A program made the translations under genes and the position numbers. This document shows positions 27,272-38,586 of a stretch of DNA of 64,000 nucleotides, one piece after another. The notes beneath the pieces are model-generated. The model saw nothing but the letters and a program-made list of their open reading frames with translations, did no database searches and was not told where the DNA came from. Within the stretch, counting starts at the first letter, position 1. Each line of letters starts with the position of its first letter. Source of the stretch: Mycolicibacterium frederiksbergense (GTDB lineage: Bacteria; Actinomycetota; Actinomycetes; Mycobacteriales; Mycobacteriaceae); contig NZ_CP038799.1 in assembly GCF_012223425.1 (NCBI RefSeq), positions 2,728,001 to 2,792,000 of the forward strand, read 5' to 3'.

Positions 27272-27820
27272 CTAAATGACCTCGACGCCGCGGGCCCGCA
27301 GCAGGGCCACCGCCTCGGCGGTGGAGTCCGCGGCCACCCCGGCACACAGCGGAAGCAGGACGCGGGTGCGCAACCCGGTCGCCGCGGCATCCAGTGCGGT
27401 GGCCCGCACGCAGTAGTCGGTGGCGATGCCCACCACGTCGACGGTGTCGACCTTGCGGCGGGCCAGCCAGTCCGTCAGCGTCGTACCGTCGGCATCGGTG
27501 CCCTCGAAACCGCTGTAGGCGGCCGAGAACTCACCCTTGGTGAACACCGCCTGCACCGCGGCGGGATCGAGATCCTCGTGGAAGTCCACCCCGGGGGTGC
27601 CCACGACGCAGTGCCGCGGCCAGGACACCCGGTAGTCGGGGGTCTCGGAGAAGTGTTCGCCCGGATCGATGTGGAAGTCCATGGTGGCGACCACATGGTC
27701 GTAATCGTGCCCGCTCAGCAACTCGGTGATACCCCGTGCGACGGCGGCACCGCCGTCAACCGCCAGGGACCCACCTTCGCAGAAGTCCTTCTGCACATCG
27801 ACCACGATCAACGCACGCAT
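27272..27820 (-). CDS. pncA: Nicotinamidase/pyrazinamidase
   Basis: A 182-residue enzyme that hydrolyses nicotinamide to nicotinate in NAD recycling, and activates pyrazinamide in related species. The catalytic triad is present (Asp8, Lys95, Cys137), as are the metal ligands Asp48, His50, His56 and His70 in TMDFHIDPGEHF and WPRHC. It is very similar in layout to M. tuberculosis PncA (186 aa); the residue before the catalytic Cys is Tyr (ATDYC). Confidence 0.93.
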   Translation of the reverse strand: MRALIVVDVQKDFCEGGSLAVDGGAAVARGITELLSGHDYDHVVATMDFHIDPGEHFSETPDYRVSWPRHCVVGTPGVDFHEDLDPAAVQAVFTKGEFSAAYSGFEGTDADGTTLTDWLARRKVDTVDVVGIATDYCVRATALDAAATGLRTRVLLPLCAGVAADSTAEAVALLRARGVEVI

Positions 27821-27838
27821 GGCACAACCGTAGTCCCC

Positions 27839-29152
27839 TCACCCGCCGAAGAGCAGGTACAGGCCGGTGAATGTGTAGCCGACCATCACCAGCATCATCG
27901 CCAGCTGCCCGGTCATCTGATGGCCCTTGGGCAACACCCGCAGCGCGCGGTCGTGCGCGGCGATGACACCGGCCACATGCCCGAGCAGCACAAACCCGAC
28001 CTTGAGCGAGGCCAGTACCGAGGGATGCATGGACAGCAGGTAATACACCTCGGCGTCATGGGATCCCATGAGCGCGTGCACGGTCTGCTGGCCCTTCTCG
28101 ACCAGATAGGTGAGGTAGTGGGCGAAGACGTAGCCGATCACGATCGGGATCAACGAGTGCGCCATCAAGCCGGGCAGTGCGCGGCGGCCCTCGCGGTCCA
28201 CACCTCCGGTCGCCGCGGCGGCCAGGCTGAACGTCACCGCCACGGTCACCACGAAGAGCAACAGCCCCGCGGTCTTGACCGCGCTGGCGTCCCACGGACC
28301 AGAGGTGTGGGTGTCGACGAAGTTGCGCCACACCGGCATCGCCGAAAAGCTGTCGAACGCGGTCGATCCCAGCAACACGGCCAGCACGGTCACGGTGCCG
28401 GGACGCACCGGAAGCGACAGCAGCCGGTTGAACGGATTGGCGATGGCGATGCGGCCATCGGTGTTGCGGCGCCACGGTGCACACCGTGAGGCGATCATGC
28501 TGTAGACCTCGAACGGGTCGGCGTGAGAACACCAGCGCGGTCCGCTCAGCAGCGCGCCCGCGAGTGTCACCGCAAGGTAGATCAGCAGCCAGATCTTCAC
28601 CGCGGTCAGCGATCCCGGATCGGGGCTGGCCAACTCGAGCCAGACGAAGGCGAACAATCCTGCGGCGGCGGGCCAATAGCCGAGGCGGCGCGGGTAGCGG
28701 CGAGCGAAGCGACGGGGGAAAGCCACGCCGTCGCGGGTGACACGCACCAGGCGCAGGACCGTGCGTACCGGTGAGATCACCCGCCACACCGGGCCGAGGA
28801 ACAGTGACAACGCCACCAGCCCGACCCACAGCAGGACGTAGAAGACCCCGGGCAGCGCATTGCGGGAATCCTGCGGGCCGGTGACGGCCGCGACGGCCAC
28901 CCAGGCGGTGAATGCCAGGCCGGCTGCGCCGATCAGCCATCGGGTCACCGGTGCGTCGACGACGGTGGTGACCCAGACCGGCAGCGGACGGCCCGGGATG
29001 TCAGGGTCGAAACGTGGCTTACGCCAGGCCAGTGCGACCACGGCGAAGGTGAAGGTCAGCGTCCAGGCGGCACCGACCACCGCGTAGGTGAACGGGATGG
29101 GCAGATCGGCCGAGCCGCCCAGGCCGTGGGCGAGGACCGCCGTGGTGGTCAC
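27839..29152 (-). CDS. Polytopic membrane protein of unknown function
   Basis: A 437-residue protein with about ten helices. Notable segments are SGPRWCSHADPFEVYSMIAS and a basic loop with RCAPWRRNTDGRI, both with cysteines, and histidines in the last helices (LLGHVAGVIAAHDRA, KGHQMTGQLAMM) that could bind metal or heme. Similar actinobacterial proteins are sometimes named fenitrothion hydrolase; I do not endorse that activity. It is the last gene of a four-gene chain, starting with a GTGA overlap. The loop with [13 protein letters not shown] is encoded by a dispersed repeat copy. Confidence 0.7.
   Translation of the reverse strand: MTTTAVLAHGLGGSADLPIPFTYAVVGAAWTLTFTFAVVALAWRKPRFDPDIPGRPLPVWVTTVVDAPVTRWLIGAAGLAFTAWVAVAAVTGPQDSRNALPGVFYVLLWVGLVALSLFLGPVWRVISPVRTVLRLVRVTRDGVAFPRRFARRYPRRLGYWPAAAGLFAFVWLELASPDPGSLTAVKIWLLIYLAVTLAGALLSGPRWCSHADPFEVYSMIASRCAPWRRNTDGRIAIANPFNRLLSLPVRPGTVTVLAVLLGSTAFDSFSAMPVWRNFVDTHTSGPWDASAVKTAGLLLFVVTVAVTFSLAAAATGGVDREGRRALPGLMAHSLIPIVIGYVFAHYLTYLVEKGQQTVHALMGSHDAEVYYLLSMHPSVLASLKVGFVLLGHVAGVIAAHDRALRVLPKGHQMTGQLAMMLVMVGYTFTGLYLLFGG
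28699..28720 (+). repeat. Dispersed short repeat, copy 4
   Basis: GGCGAGCGAAGCGACGGGGG followed by AA, inside the polytopic membrane-protein gene (which reads on the other strand as FPRRFARR). Confidence 0.6.
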
Positions 29153-29556
29153 TGCACCGTGATGGTAGCGACGACCCGGTTCAGATCGTGCAGCTCTACG
29201 TCGACCTTGCCGGGCACCTCGACCGCGAATTGAAAGGACTGCAGCGACTCGGGTTTCACGGCGAAGGTGTGTTCGGGGCTGGCGTGTACGTGCAGTTCGT
29301 CCTCGGCGTCACTGGTGACCCGGATGATGATCGGCTGCTTGACCGCGGCCTGCACCTGCTGATTGACCGGTGTCGCCTGTCCGTCCTTGATGGTCACGTC
29401 GATGACGACCCGCGCCGGCGGCGCCTGCTGATCGGAGAGCGCGGGCGCGGCGGTTACCGAGGACCGGTCGGCCGGTTCCTCGGTGGAACTCGTGCAGCCC
29501 GCGGTGGCCAGCACGGCACCGGTCAGCACCACGGTCGCCGCCAACAATGTCCTCAA
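29149..29556 (-). CDS. Cupredoxin-like lipoprotein
   Basis: A 135-residue lipoprotein: signal MRTLLAATVVLTGAVLATAGC with cysteine at residue 21, then a beta-rich domain with IKDGQATPVNQQVQ, ELHVHASPEHTF and VPGKVDVELHDLNRVVATI. The HxH and the later His resemble a cupredoxin/EfeO-type fold, so metal binding is plausible but not shown. It uses a TTG start (29556) that overlaps the stop of the 49-residue protein (TTGA), and its stop overlaps the next start. Confidence 0.7.
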   Translation of the reverse strand: MRTLLAATVVLTGAVLATAGCTSSTEEPADRSSVTAAPALSDQQAPPARVVIDVTIKDGQATPVNQQVQAAVKQPIIIRVTSDAEDELHVHASPEHTFAVKPESLQSFQFAVEVPGKVDVELHDLNRVVATITVQ

Positions 29557-29702
29557 TCTGGGTCCTCACTTGGATTCTCGTCGTCGGGGTCGGGGTTGCG
29601 CCGGTCCTTGATGGCCACCCACGCCACCACCCCGGCGAGCACCACCGCGGGCGCGAACGCCGGCAGGGCGAGCAGCAGGGAGTGGTCGGCCAGGTAGGTC
29701 AC
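29553..29702 (-). CDS. 49-residue single-helix membrane protein
   Basis: An ORF from GTG 29702 to TGA 29553. It encodes a short N-terminus (MTYLADHS), one hydrophobic helix (LLLALPAFAPAVVLAGVVAW) and a charged tail rich in Asp, Pro and Glu (KDRRNPDPDDENPSEDPD). The GTG overlaps the stop of the 610-residue gene and the stop overlaps the lipoprotein's TTG start, a strong argument for real translation. It may be an accessory subunit of the membrane complex, as small one-helix proteins of oxidases are. Confidence 0.65.
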   Translation of the reverse strand: MTYLADHSLLLALPAFAPAVVLAGVVAWVAIKDRRNPDPDDENPSEDPD

Positions 29703-31531
29703 GTCAGCGGGACGGGCTGCTTGGTCTCAGCGCTGCTGTGCGCACGCATCTCCCGGTCGTTGATCCGGCCGGCTCCCCAGCTCAGCGCCGCGATCAGGAT
29801 GAGCGAGCACAGCAGGACGACGAGGGATGCCGCGGTGAACAGCCAGCTCGGCACGTCCAGATTGCGTTCGCGCTGCAGGATCTCGATCTCCTGGGTGAAC
29901 TCCCGTGTCATCGATGCCTCGGCGGGCAGCTCGGTGGCGCCGATGCCCGGGTCGGCGGGCAGGAAGATCGGGACGGCGGTCATGGTGCGGCCGTCCTGCA
30001 CGCGGACCAAGGTCTTCCAGGTGCCCCAGACCGGGACCGGGCGGGTGGTGCGGTAGTGGCCGGGTCCGAGGCGCTCCAGCGTGTCCACGATCAACCCGCG
30101 CTCGTTGTCGAGCCCACCTTGCCAGGACAGCATCGAAATCCATTGGGGGTCATCGCTGACGAGGTCGGTCGGGGTGACCCGGATGTCGGCGCTCACCAGC
30201 CGCTGCCCGGCGGGGCTGGGCAACTCGGTGAGGGTGATCTGCGCGCTGGCGTTTTCCGGCACCGAGATGTTCAGGCCGTTGCCGACCGCCGCGCTGACGG
30301 TCAGCACCGTCAGGACCACCACCCCGATGCTCGCGGCACGCCGGGGCAATGGACGGCCGGTGAGCACGGTGGCGAGCAGCCCGCCGCACATCCCCATCAG
30401 GACGGCCACCGGCACCGAGGTGACCATGGCCTCGACCCACATGGAGGCCGGCCACGGGTACATGAAGACCGCGTCGATCCAGAACGATTCCAGCCACAAG
30501 CCGACCGTGCCGATACCGGCGCCGGCAACGGCACCGAACAGGATGGGGCGCCGCAGAAGTGGTGTGAGCGCCAGTAATTCGACCACCACGGCCGGGCCGA
30601 GGTAGAGGGCGAACCAGCTGTAGGGGGCGCCGAGGACCGGGCCCACCGCGGCCGCGACTAGCCCACGGATCAGCAGCGCGAACAGCACCGCGGCCAGCGC
30701 AGCGCCCCTGCCGAGGGTGATCCGGGCGGCGACCAGGGCCAGCGCCGCGGCGGCCGCGATCAACATCGGGTGCAACACCAGCCGGAACTGCTCGATACCG
30801 AAGTCGTATTCGACGGGGAACACCGACAGGCCGATGACGAGGCCGCCGAAGGCGAAGTAGCGCAGTATCTTCCGCGGGGAGACATCGGCATCGGGACCCA
30901 TCGCGATGCGGCCCTCATGCTCCAGCAGCAGCACGGCGACCAGGGACAGCCCTGCGCCGCCGATCAGCATCAGGTGGGTCGGCCCCCAGAGCGTCACGTC
31001 CTGGCCGAAGATGCGATGCCAGACGTCGTCGAGCGGGAATCCGATGAGCGCGTACAGACCGCACGCGGCCATCAGCACACCGCCGACGGGCGCGTACCAG
31101 GTTCTGGTGATTCTCAGCGCCGCCGGACCCGGCTTTTCGTAGGGCAGGATGATGGCCAACGATCCGGCGATGAACAGCAGGAACAGGCCGACCAGGATGA
31201 AGTAGTGCGCCGGGTTGGCCAGCGGCCCGGAGTCGCGGCCCTTGCCGATGTGCAGGCTGACATCCCAGATGAACCCGAACATCGCGCAGATGATGGTCGA
31301 GGTGAACAGCAGCGTCGGCAGCGCCACCCAGGGTGGGCGGTTCATCTTCACACCCACCTTGGTGGCCAGCGTGTCCAGCCACGTGATGCGGCGCGTGCGA
31401 TGCAGGATGCCGATCCACAACAGTCCGGCGGTGATGATGCCGGTGGCGATCGATACGCCGATGATCTGGTCGAGATCGGCGCCACCACCCTCGGTGCCCG
31501 CCTCCGCCAACACGCGCAACGTGCCTGACAT
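29699..31531 (-). CDS. Large polytopic membrane protein with extracytoplasmic C-terminal domain
   Basis: A 610-residue protein from ATG 31531; the frame runs on to 32044 but that part is antisense to the neighbour. About twelve helices are followed by a ~150-residue beta-rich domain (LVSADIRVTPTDLVSDDPQW, LGPGHYRTTRPVPVWGTWKT) and a last helix (SWLFTAASLVVLLCSLILIA). The domain recalls YtkA/FixH-like folds used in copper or oxidase maturation. First gene of the overlapping operon; function unknown. Confidence 0.7.
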   Translation of the reverse strand: MSGTLRVLAEAGTEGGGADLDQIIGVSIATGIITAGLLWIGILHRTRRITWLDTLATKVGVKMNRPPWVALPTLLFTSTIICAMFGFIWDVSLHIGKGRDSGPLANPAHYFILVGLFLLFIAGSLAIILPYEKPGPAALRITRTWYAPVGGVLMAACGLYALIGFPLDDVWHRIFGQDVTLWGPTHLMLIGGAGLSLVAVLLLEHEGRIAMGPDADVSPRKILRYFAFGGLVIGLSVFPVEYDFGIEQFRLVLHPMLIAAAAALALVAARITLGRGAALAAVLFALLIRGLVAAAVGPVLGAPYSWFALYLGPAVVVELLALTPLLRRPILFGAVAGAGIGTVGLWLESFWIDAVFMYPWPASMWVEAMVTSVPVAVLMGMCGGLLATVLTGRPLPRRAASIGVVVLTVLTVSAAVGNGLNISVPENASAQITLTELPSPAGQRLVSADIRVTPTDLVSDDPQWISMLSWQGGLDNERGLIVDTLERLGPGHYRTTRPVPVWGTWKTLVRVQDGRTMTAVPIFLPADPGIGATELPAEASMTREFTQEIEILQRERNLDVPSWLFTAASLVVLLCSLILIAALSWGAGRINDREMRAHSSAETKQPVPLT

Positions 31532-31590
31532 GCCCACCCCCGTTTGCCGTCCTGCGGATTTACAGGTCGGTAATGTTGCCAGAAACAGAT

Positions 31591-31609
31591 ACCCGATACC
31601 AGGGGTACC
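31591..31609. promoter_or_regulatory. Inverted-repeat operator candidate (CsoR/RicR-like)
   Basis: The divergent gap contains ATACCAGGGGTACC, which has TACC and GGTA arms, preceded by TACCC that can also pair with GGGTA over 8 nt. The elements resemble the TACCC...GGGTA half-sites of mycobacterial copper sensors but are not a perfect match. It is placed to control the membrane operon and the peptidase gene. Confidence 0.35.
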
Positions 31610-31633
31610 AGAAATGGCTACCCTGGGTGGGCC

Positions 31634-32188
31634 ATGAAGTTCGCCGGTCTGCGCCTGCGGCAGCGCGACGGAATCAGCTGCGGTCCCTCCGTCGCGGTGC
31701 TGGCCGCCGCGTTGCTGGAACCCGATTACGGCAGGCCGTTGGGCGGCGCCGGCGCGGCGTCCTGGTTCGCCGCCGAGCAGGCGCGGGTCCACCATGCGGT
31801 CAACCGGGTCTGGCCCCGGCGTCTCGGGATGACACCGCGCGGGCTGGCCGGCGCCATCGGTGAGCACAGTCCGGTGCGGTACCGGTGGCGACTGTGTCTG
31901 GGCCTGCTGCGCAGAACAGATCCACTCGACGACGTGGTGGCTGCCGTGCACGACGGCTTTCCGGTCGCGATGCTGGTCGGCAGGTTCATTCCGCGGCACT
32001 GGGTGCTGATCACCGGCATCTCGGCCGGGGATGACCAATTGCATTGCTATGAACCGTCATCGGGCAGAACGCGCGTGGTGGGCGTTGCCGCCGTGCGGCG
32101 CGCGGAGCTCACCGGCCTGGGCTTCCCGAGGCCGTTCGCCTTTGTCCTACCCGTCCCCGGGCGACCCCGGCCGCGTTGCGCCACCTAG
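31634..32188 (+). CDS. C39-like cysteine peptidase candidate
   Basis: A 184-residue protein. LRQRDGISCGPSVAVLAAAL at the N-terminus has the Gln and Cys of a papain/C39-like active site (Cys16), and IPRHWVLITGI near residue 122 provides the His, followed by HCYEPSSGRTRVVGV where an Asp/Asn would be expected. No signal peptide or ABC domain is seen. It may be a cytosolic peptidase or bacteriocin-leader-type protease; no precursor peptide is recognisable nearby. Confidence 0.55.
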   Translation: MKFAGLRLRQRDGISCGPSVAVLAAALLEPDYGRPLGGAGAASWFAAEQARVHHAVNRVWPRRLGMTPRGLAGAIGEHSPVRYRWRLCLGLLRRTDPLDDVVAAVHDGFPVAMLVGRFIPRHWVLITGISAGDDQLHCYEPSSGRTRVVGVAAVRRAELTGLGFPRPFAFVLPVPGRPRPRCAT

Positions 32189-32198
32189 CCCGTCGAAC

Positions 32199-32220
32199 TA
32201 TAGTCTGGACACATGTCCAG
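32199..32220. promoter_or_regulatory. Promoter -10 with TetR operator, site 1
   Basis: TATAGT (32199-32204) abuts the perfect inverted repeat CTGGACA-CA-TGTCCAG (32205-32220). The near-identical site 2 overlaps the start of the TetR gene at 36001. Binding would cover the transcription start of the glycosyltransferase operon. Confidence 0.7.
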
Positions 32221-32255
32221 TATGCTTGCGCTGCAGTTCAGCGGATTGAGCTGAC

Positions 32256-33515
32256 GTGCGTATAGCCCTTCTGTCATATCGCAGCAAAACGCATTGCGGT
32301 GGCCAGGGTGTCTACGTCCGCTACCTCTCCCAGGGCCTCGCCGAGCTCGGCCACGAGGTCGAGGTGTTCTCCGGCCAGCCCTATCCCGACGGGCTGGACC
32401 CGCGGGTACGGCTCACCAAGGTGCCGAGCCTGGACCTCTACCGCGAACCCGATCCGTTCCGGGTGCCGCACCCCCGCGAGATCAGGGACCGCATCGATCT
32501 GCTCGAGCTGGCAACCATGTGGTCGGCCGGATTTCCCGAACCCAAGACGTTCTGTCTGCGGGTGGCCCGGATCATGGCCGAACGCGGTGACGAGTTCGAC
32601 GTCATCCACGACAACCAGAGCCTGGGTTCGGCGCTGCTGACGATCGCGAGGCGCGGCCTGCCCGTGGTCGCCACCGTGCACCACCCGATCACCCGCGACC
32701 GGGTGCTCGAGGTGGCCGCCGCCAGGTGGTGGCGCAAGCCGCTGGTGCGGCGCTGGTACGCGTTCGCCGAGACGCAGAAGAAGGTCGCGCGGGCGATCCC
32801 GGAACTGCTGACCGTCTCCTCGACCTCGGCCGCCGATATCGCCGAGGACTTCGGGGTGAGCGACGAGCAGTTGCACGTGGTGCCCCTCGGCGTCGACACC
32901 GAACTGTTCAAGCCGGCTGCCGACCGGGTGCCCGGCCGGATCATCGCGATCGCGAGTGCCGATGTGCCGCTCAAGGGTGTGGGCAATCTGTTGCACTCGG
33001 TGGCGCGGTTGCGTGCGCATCACAACCTGGATGTGCAACTGGTGTCCAAGCTCGAGCCCAACGGGCCGACCGAGAAGCTGATCGCCGAACTGGGCATCTC
33101 CGATATCGTCAACGTGTCCAGCGGCCTGTCCGACGAAGCGCTTGCCGAGCTGCTGTCATCAGCCGAGATTGCCTGCATACCCTCGCTGTACGAGGGATTC
33201 TCGTTGCCCGCCGTGGAGGCGATGGCCAGCGGCACCCCGATCGTGGCGAGCCGGGCCGGCGCGCTGCCCGAGGTACTCGGCGAAGAGGGCGAATGTGCGC
33301 GCCTGGTGCGGCCCGCCGATGTCGAGGAGCTGACCGGTGTGCTCGGCGAACTGCTGGACTCACCGGCCGAACGGCACCGCCTCGGTGCCGCGGGCCGGCG
33401 TCGGGCATTGGACGTGTTCAGCTGGGAATCCGTTGCGGCGCAGACCGTCGCCGTGTACGAGCGGGCCATCGAGAGAACCGCCGTCACCACGAAGAAAGGG
33501 CACACAGCGTGCTGA
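32256..33515 (+). CDS. GT4-family glycosyltransferase
   Basis: A 419-residue GT-B glycosyltransferase. The N-terminal GGQGVYVRYLSQGLAELGH loop, VVPLGVDTELFKP at mid-protein and the nucleotide-sugar site PSLYEGFSLPAVEAMASGTP (E-x7-E) near residue 310 mark family GT4. It should move a sugar from a nucleotide donor to an unknown acceptor. GTG 32256 lies behind a TetR operator. It overlaps the next methyltransferase by 7 nt, and so heads a three-gene operon. Confidence 0.88.
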   Translation: MRIALLSYRSKTHCGGQGVYVRYLSQGLAELGHEVEVFSGQPYPDGLDPRVRLTKVPSLDLYREPDPFRVPHPREIRDRIDLLELATMWSAGFPEPKTFCLRVARIMAERGDEFDVIHDNQSLGSALLTIARRGLPVVATVHHPITRDRVLEVAAARWWRKPLVRRWYAFAETQKKVARAIPELLTVSSTSAADIAEDFGVSDEQLHVVPLGVDTELFKPAADRVPGRIIAIASADVPLKGVGNLLHSVARLRAHHNLDVQLVSKLEPNGPTEKLIAELGISDIVNVSSGLSDEALAELLSSAEIACIPSLYEGFSLPAVEAMASGTPIVASRAGALPEVLGEEGECARLVRPADVEELTGVLGELLDSPAERHRLGAAGRRRALDVFSWESVAAQTVAVYERAIERTAVTTKKGHTAC

Positions 33516-34243
33516 CCGTTGACTACGACCGGCTCGGCGTCGGGCCAGGAACATCGGTCATCGATGTCGGTTGCGGCGCGGGCAGGCACTCCTTCGAGGC
33601 CTACCGGCGTGGCGCCGATGTCATCGCCTTCGATCAGAGCGTCGAGGATCTCAACGATGTCGATGCCATCCTGACCGCGATGAAGGAGCAGGGCGAAGCG
33701 CCCGCCTCGGCCACCGCGGAGGCCGTCAAGGGCGATGCCCTGGCGCTGCCCTACGCCGACGGCAGCTTCGACTGTGTCATCGCCTCGGAGATCCTTGAAC
33801 ATGTCCCGGCGGATGACGCCGCCATCGCCGAGCTGGTCCGGGTGCTCAAACCCGGTGGCGTACTTGCCATCACCGTGCCCCGCTGGCTCCCCGAAAGGGT
33901 GTGCTGGTTGCTCTCGGACGAGTACCACGCCAACGAGGGTGGGCACATCCGGATCTACCGTGCCGATGAACTGCGCGACAAGGTCGTGAGCCGTGGCATG
34001 CGATTCACCCACCGCGAGCATGCGCATTCGCTGCACGCGCCGTTTTGGTGGCTGAAATGCGCTGTCGGGGTGGACAAGCCGAATCATCCCGCGGTGACTG
34101 CCTACCACAAACTACTGGTGTGGGACATGATGAGCCGGCCGTGGCTGACCCGTCAGGCCGAGGCAGTGCTCAACCCGGCAATCGGTAAGAGCGTCGCGTT
34201 GTATTTCGAAAAGCCGGCGGCCTTCGAGAAGCCGGTGGCGTAG
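33509..34243 (+). CDS. Class I SAM-dependent methyltransferase
   Basis: A 244-residue methyltransferase. The SAM motif VIDVGCGAGRHSFEA (~residue 18), motif II region GDALALPYADGSFDCVIA and LEHVPADDAAIAELVRVLKPGG are those of the UbiE/Methyltransf_11 group. GTG 33509 is used, overlapping the glycosyltransferase stop; the open frame further upstream is antisense-free but lies inside that gene. Substrate probably the product of the neighbour; this is inference. Confidence 0.88.
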   Translation: MLTVDYDRLGVGPGTSVIDVGCGAGRHSFEAYRRGADVIAFDQSVEDLNDVDAILTAMKEQGEAPASATAEAVKGDALALPYADGSFDCVIASEILEHVPADDAAIAELVRVLKPGGVLAITVPRWLPERVCWLLSDEYHANEGGHIRIYRADELRDKVVSRGMRFTHREHAHSLHAPFWWLKCAVGVDKPNHPAVTAYHKLLVWDMMSRPWLTRQAEAVLNPAIGKSVALYFEKPAAFEKPVA

Positions 34244-34249
34244 GACACC

Positions 34250-37144
<2,895 letters not shown>

Positions 37145-37179
37145 CGCGCCATCCTTGCCGATTACTCTTGCCTACCGCT

Positions 37180-37195
37180 GGTACCACCGAGTACC
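37180..37195. promoter_or_regulatory. Operator GGTAC-N6-GTACC, copy A
   Basis: GGTAC-CACCGA-GTACC, a perfect 5-bp inverted repeat in the gap between the TetR gene and the P450. Confidence 0.65.
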
Positions 37196-37212
37196 GTAGG
37201 TCACACACCTGC

Positions 37213-37228
37213 GGTACAGCGCAGTACC
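37213..37228. promoter_or_regulatory. Operator GGTAC-N6-GTACC, copy B
   Basis: GGTAC-AGCGCA-GTACC. Its centre is 33 bp (about three helical turns) from copy A, so two TetR dimers would sit on the same DNA face. Confidence 0.65.
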
Positions 37229-37251
37229 AACACCCGGTCTGGAGTGCGTCC

Positions 37252-38586
37252 ATGAGCGAAGCGACCATCACCGAAATTCCCGCCGTGCATCTGCCACCCG
37301 GACCCACCGCCGGCAAGACGTTGACCGGCATCGGATTCGCCCTGTTCCGCCGTCCCGTCGTTGCGCGGCTGGCACGCCGCTACGGCCCGGCGTTCACGAT
37401 GAAACTGCCGGTTTTCGGCCCCACCGTGATCGTCACGGATTCACAACTGGCCAAGCAGTTGTTCACCGCCAGCCCCGACGACGTCGGCAATATCCAGCCG
37501 AACCTGTCCCGGATACTCGGGCCCGGTTCGGTGTTCGCGCTCGACCGCGGCGAGCACAAACGCAGGCGCCGGCTGCTCACACCGCCCTTCCACGGCAAGA
37601 GCATCAAGAACTACGAGCAGATCTTCGAAGAGGAGACGCTGCGCGAGTCCGCGAACTGGCCGGTAGGACAAGAGTTCCCGACGCTCGATCCGATGATGCG
37701 GATCACCCTGAACGCGATCTTGCGGGCCGTGTTCGGCGCCGACGGCGCACACCTGGACGAGTTGCGCCGGATCATTCCGCCGTGGGTGACCCTGGGTTCG
37801 CGTTGCGCCACGCTGCCGACTCCCAAGCGGGAACACGGCCGCTGGCACCCGTGGGGCCGACTGGCCGACTACCGCCGTCGCTACGACGATGTCGTCGGAC
37901 GCCTCATCGACGAAGTCGCCGCCGATCCGCGGCTCGATGAACGCGATGACGTGCTGGCGCTGCTGCTGCGCAGTACCTACGAGGACGGCACGGCGATGTC
38001 GCGCCAGGACATCGCGGACGAACTACTGACCCTGCTGGCCGCCGGGCACGAGACGACGGCGTCCACCATGGGCTGGGTATTCGAGCGGATCAGCCGGCAT
38101 CCCGATGTGCTGGCCAGGCTGGTCGAGGAGGCTGCAGGCGACGACAACGAGTACCGCCAGGCCGTCATCCTGGAGACCCAGCGGGCCAGGACCGTCATCG
38201 ACTTCTCCGGCAGGCACGTGTACTCACCGACCTTCGAGCTCGGCGAATGGGTGATACCGCGGGGCCATTCGATCGTGGTCAGCCTGTCCCAGCTGCACGA
38301 GCGCGAGTTCGAGGATGCCGAACGGTTCGACCCGGAGCGGTTCATCGGCAACCGTCCGCCGCTGGCCTGGGTGCCCTACGGCGGCGGGACCCGGCGCTGC
38401 GTCGGCGCGGTGTTCGCCAATGTGGAGATGGACATCGTGCTGCGTACCGTCTTGCGGCACTTCACCATTGCCACGACCACCGCGCCCGGGGAGAAGGTGC
38501 ACTCGCGGGGAGTGGCCTTCACGCCCAAGCGCGGCGGCCGGGTGGTGTTGCACCGGAGGGCAGGAGCGCAGCGACCCGGGAAATAG
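37252..38586 (+). CDS. Cytochrome P450
   Basis: A 444-residue P450 with the I-helix AAGHETTAS (~residue 265), ExxR as ETQR (~307) and the heme loop VPYGGGTRRCVG (Cys ~383). The K-helix context ETQRARTVIDFSGR recalls the CYP135/CYP138 type of mycobacteria, but I cannot fix the family. ATG 37252 lies 24 nt after operator copy B; the frame to 37126 crosses the operators. The last ~10 residues (HRRAGAQRPGK) are encoded by the first unit of a 36-bp tandem repeat, so the original C-terminus may have been altered. Confidence 0.9.
   Translation: MSEATITEIPAVHLPPGPTAGKTLTGIGFALFRRPVVARLARRYGPAFTMKLPVFGPTVIVTDSQLAKQLFTASPDDVGNIQPNLSRILGPGSVFALDRGEHKRRRRLLTPPFHGKSIKNYEQIFEEETLRESANWPVGQEFPTLDPMMRITLNAILRAVFGADGAHLDELRRIIPPWVTLGSRCATLPTPKREHGRWHPWGRLADYRRRYDDVVGRLIDEVAADPRLDERDDVLALLLRSTYEDGTAMSRQDIADELLTLLAAGHETTASTMGWVFERISRHPDVLARLVEEAAGDDNEYRQAVILETQRARTVIDFSGRHVYSPTFELGEWVIPRGHSIVVSLSQLHEREFEDAERFDPERFIGNRPPLAWVPYGGGTRRCVGAVFANVEMDIVLRTVLRHFTIATTTAPGEKVHSRGVAFTPKRGGRVVLHRRAGAQRPGK

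Noticed and set aside
27839..29152. Naming the polytopic protein a fenitrothion hydrolase
   Set aside because: The name is sometimes applied to such proteins, but no hydrolase motif is visible and the context suggests a membrane complex.
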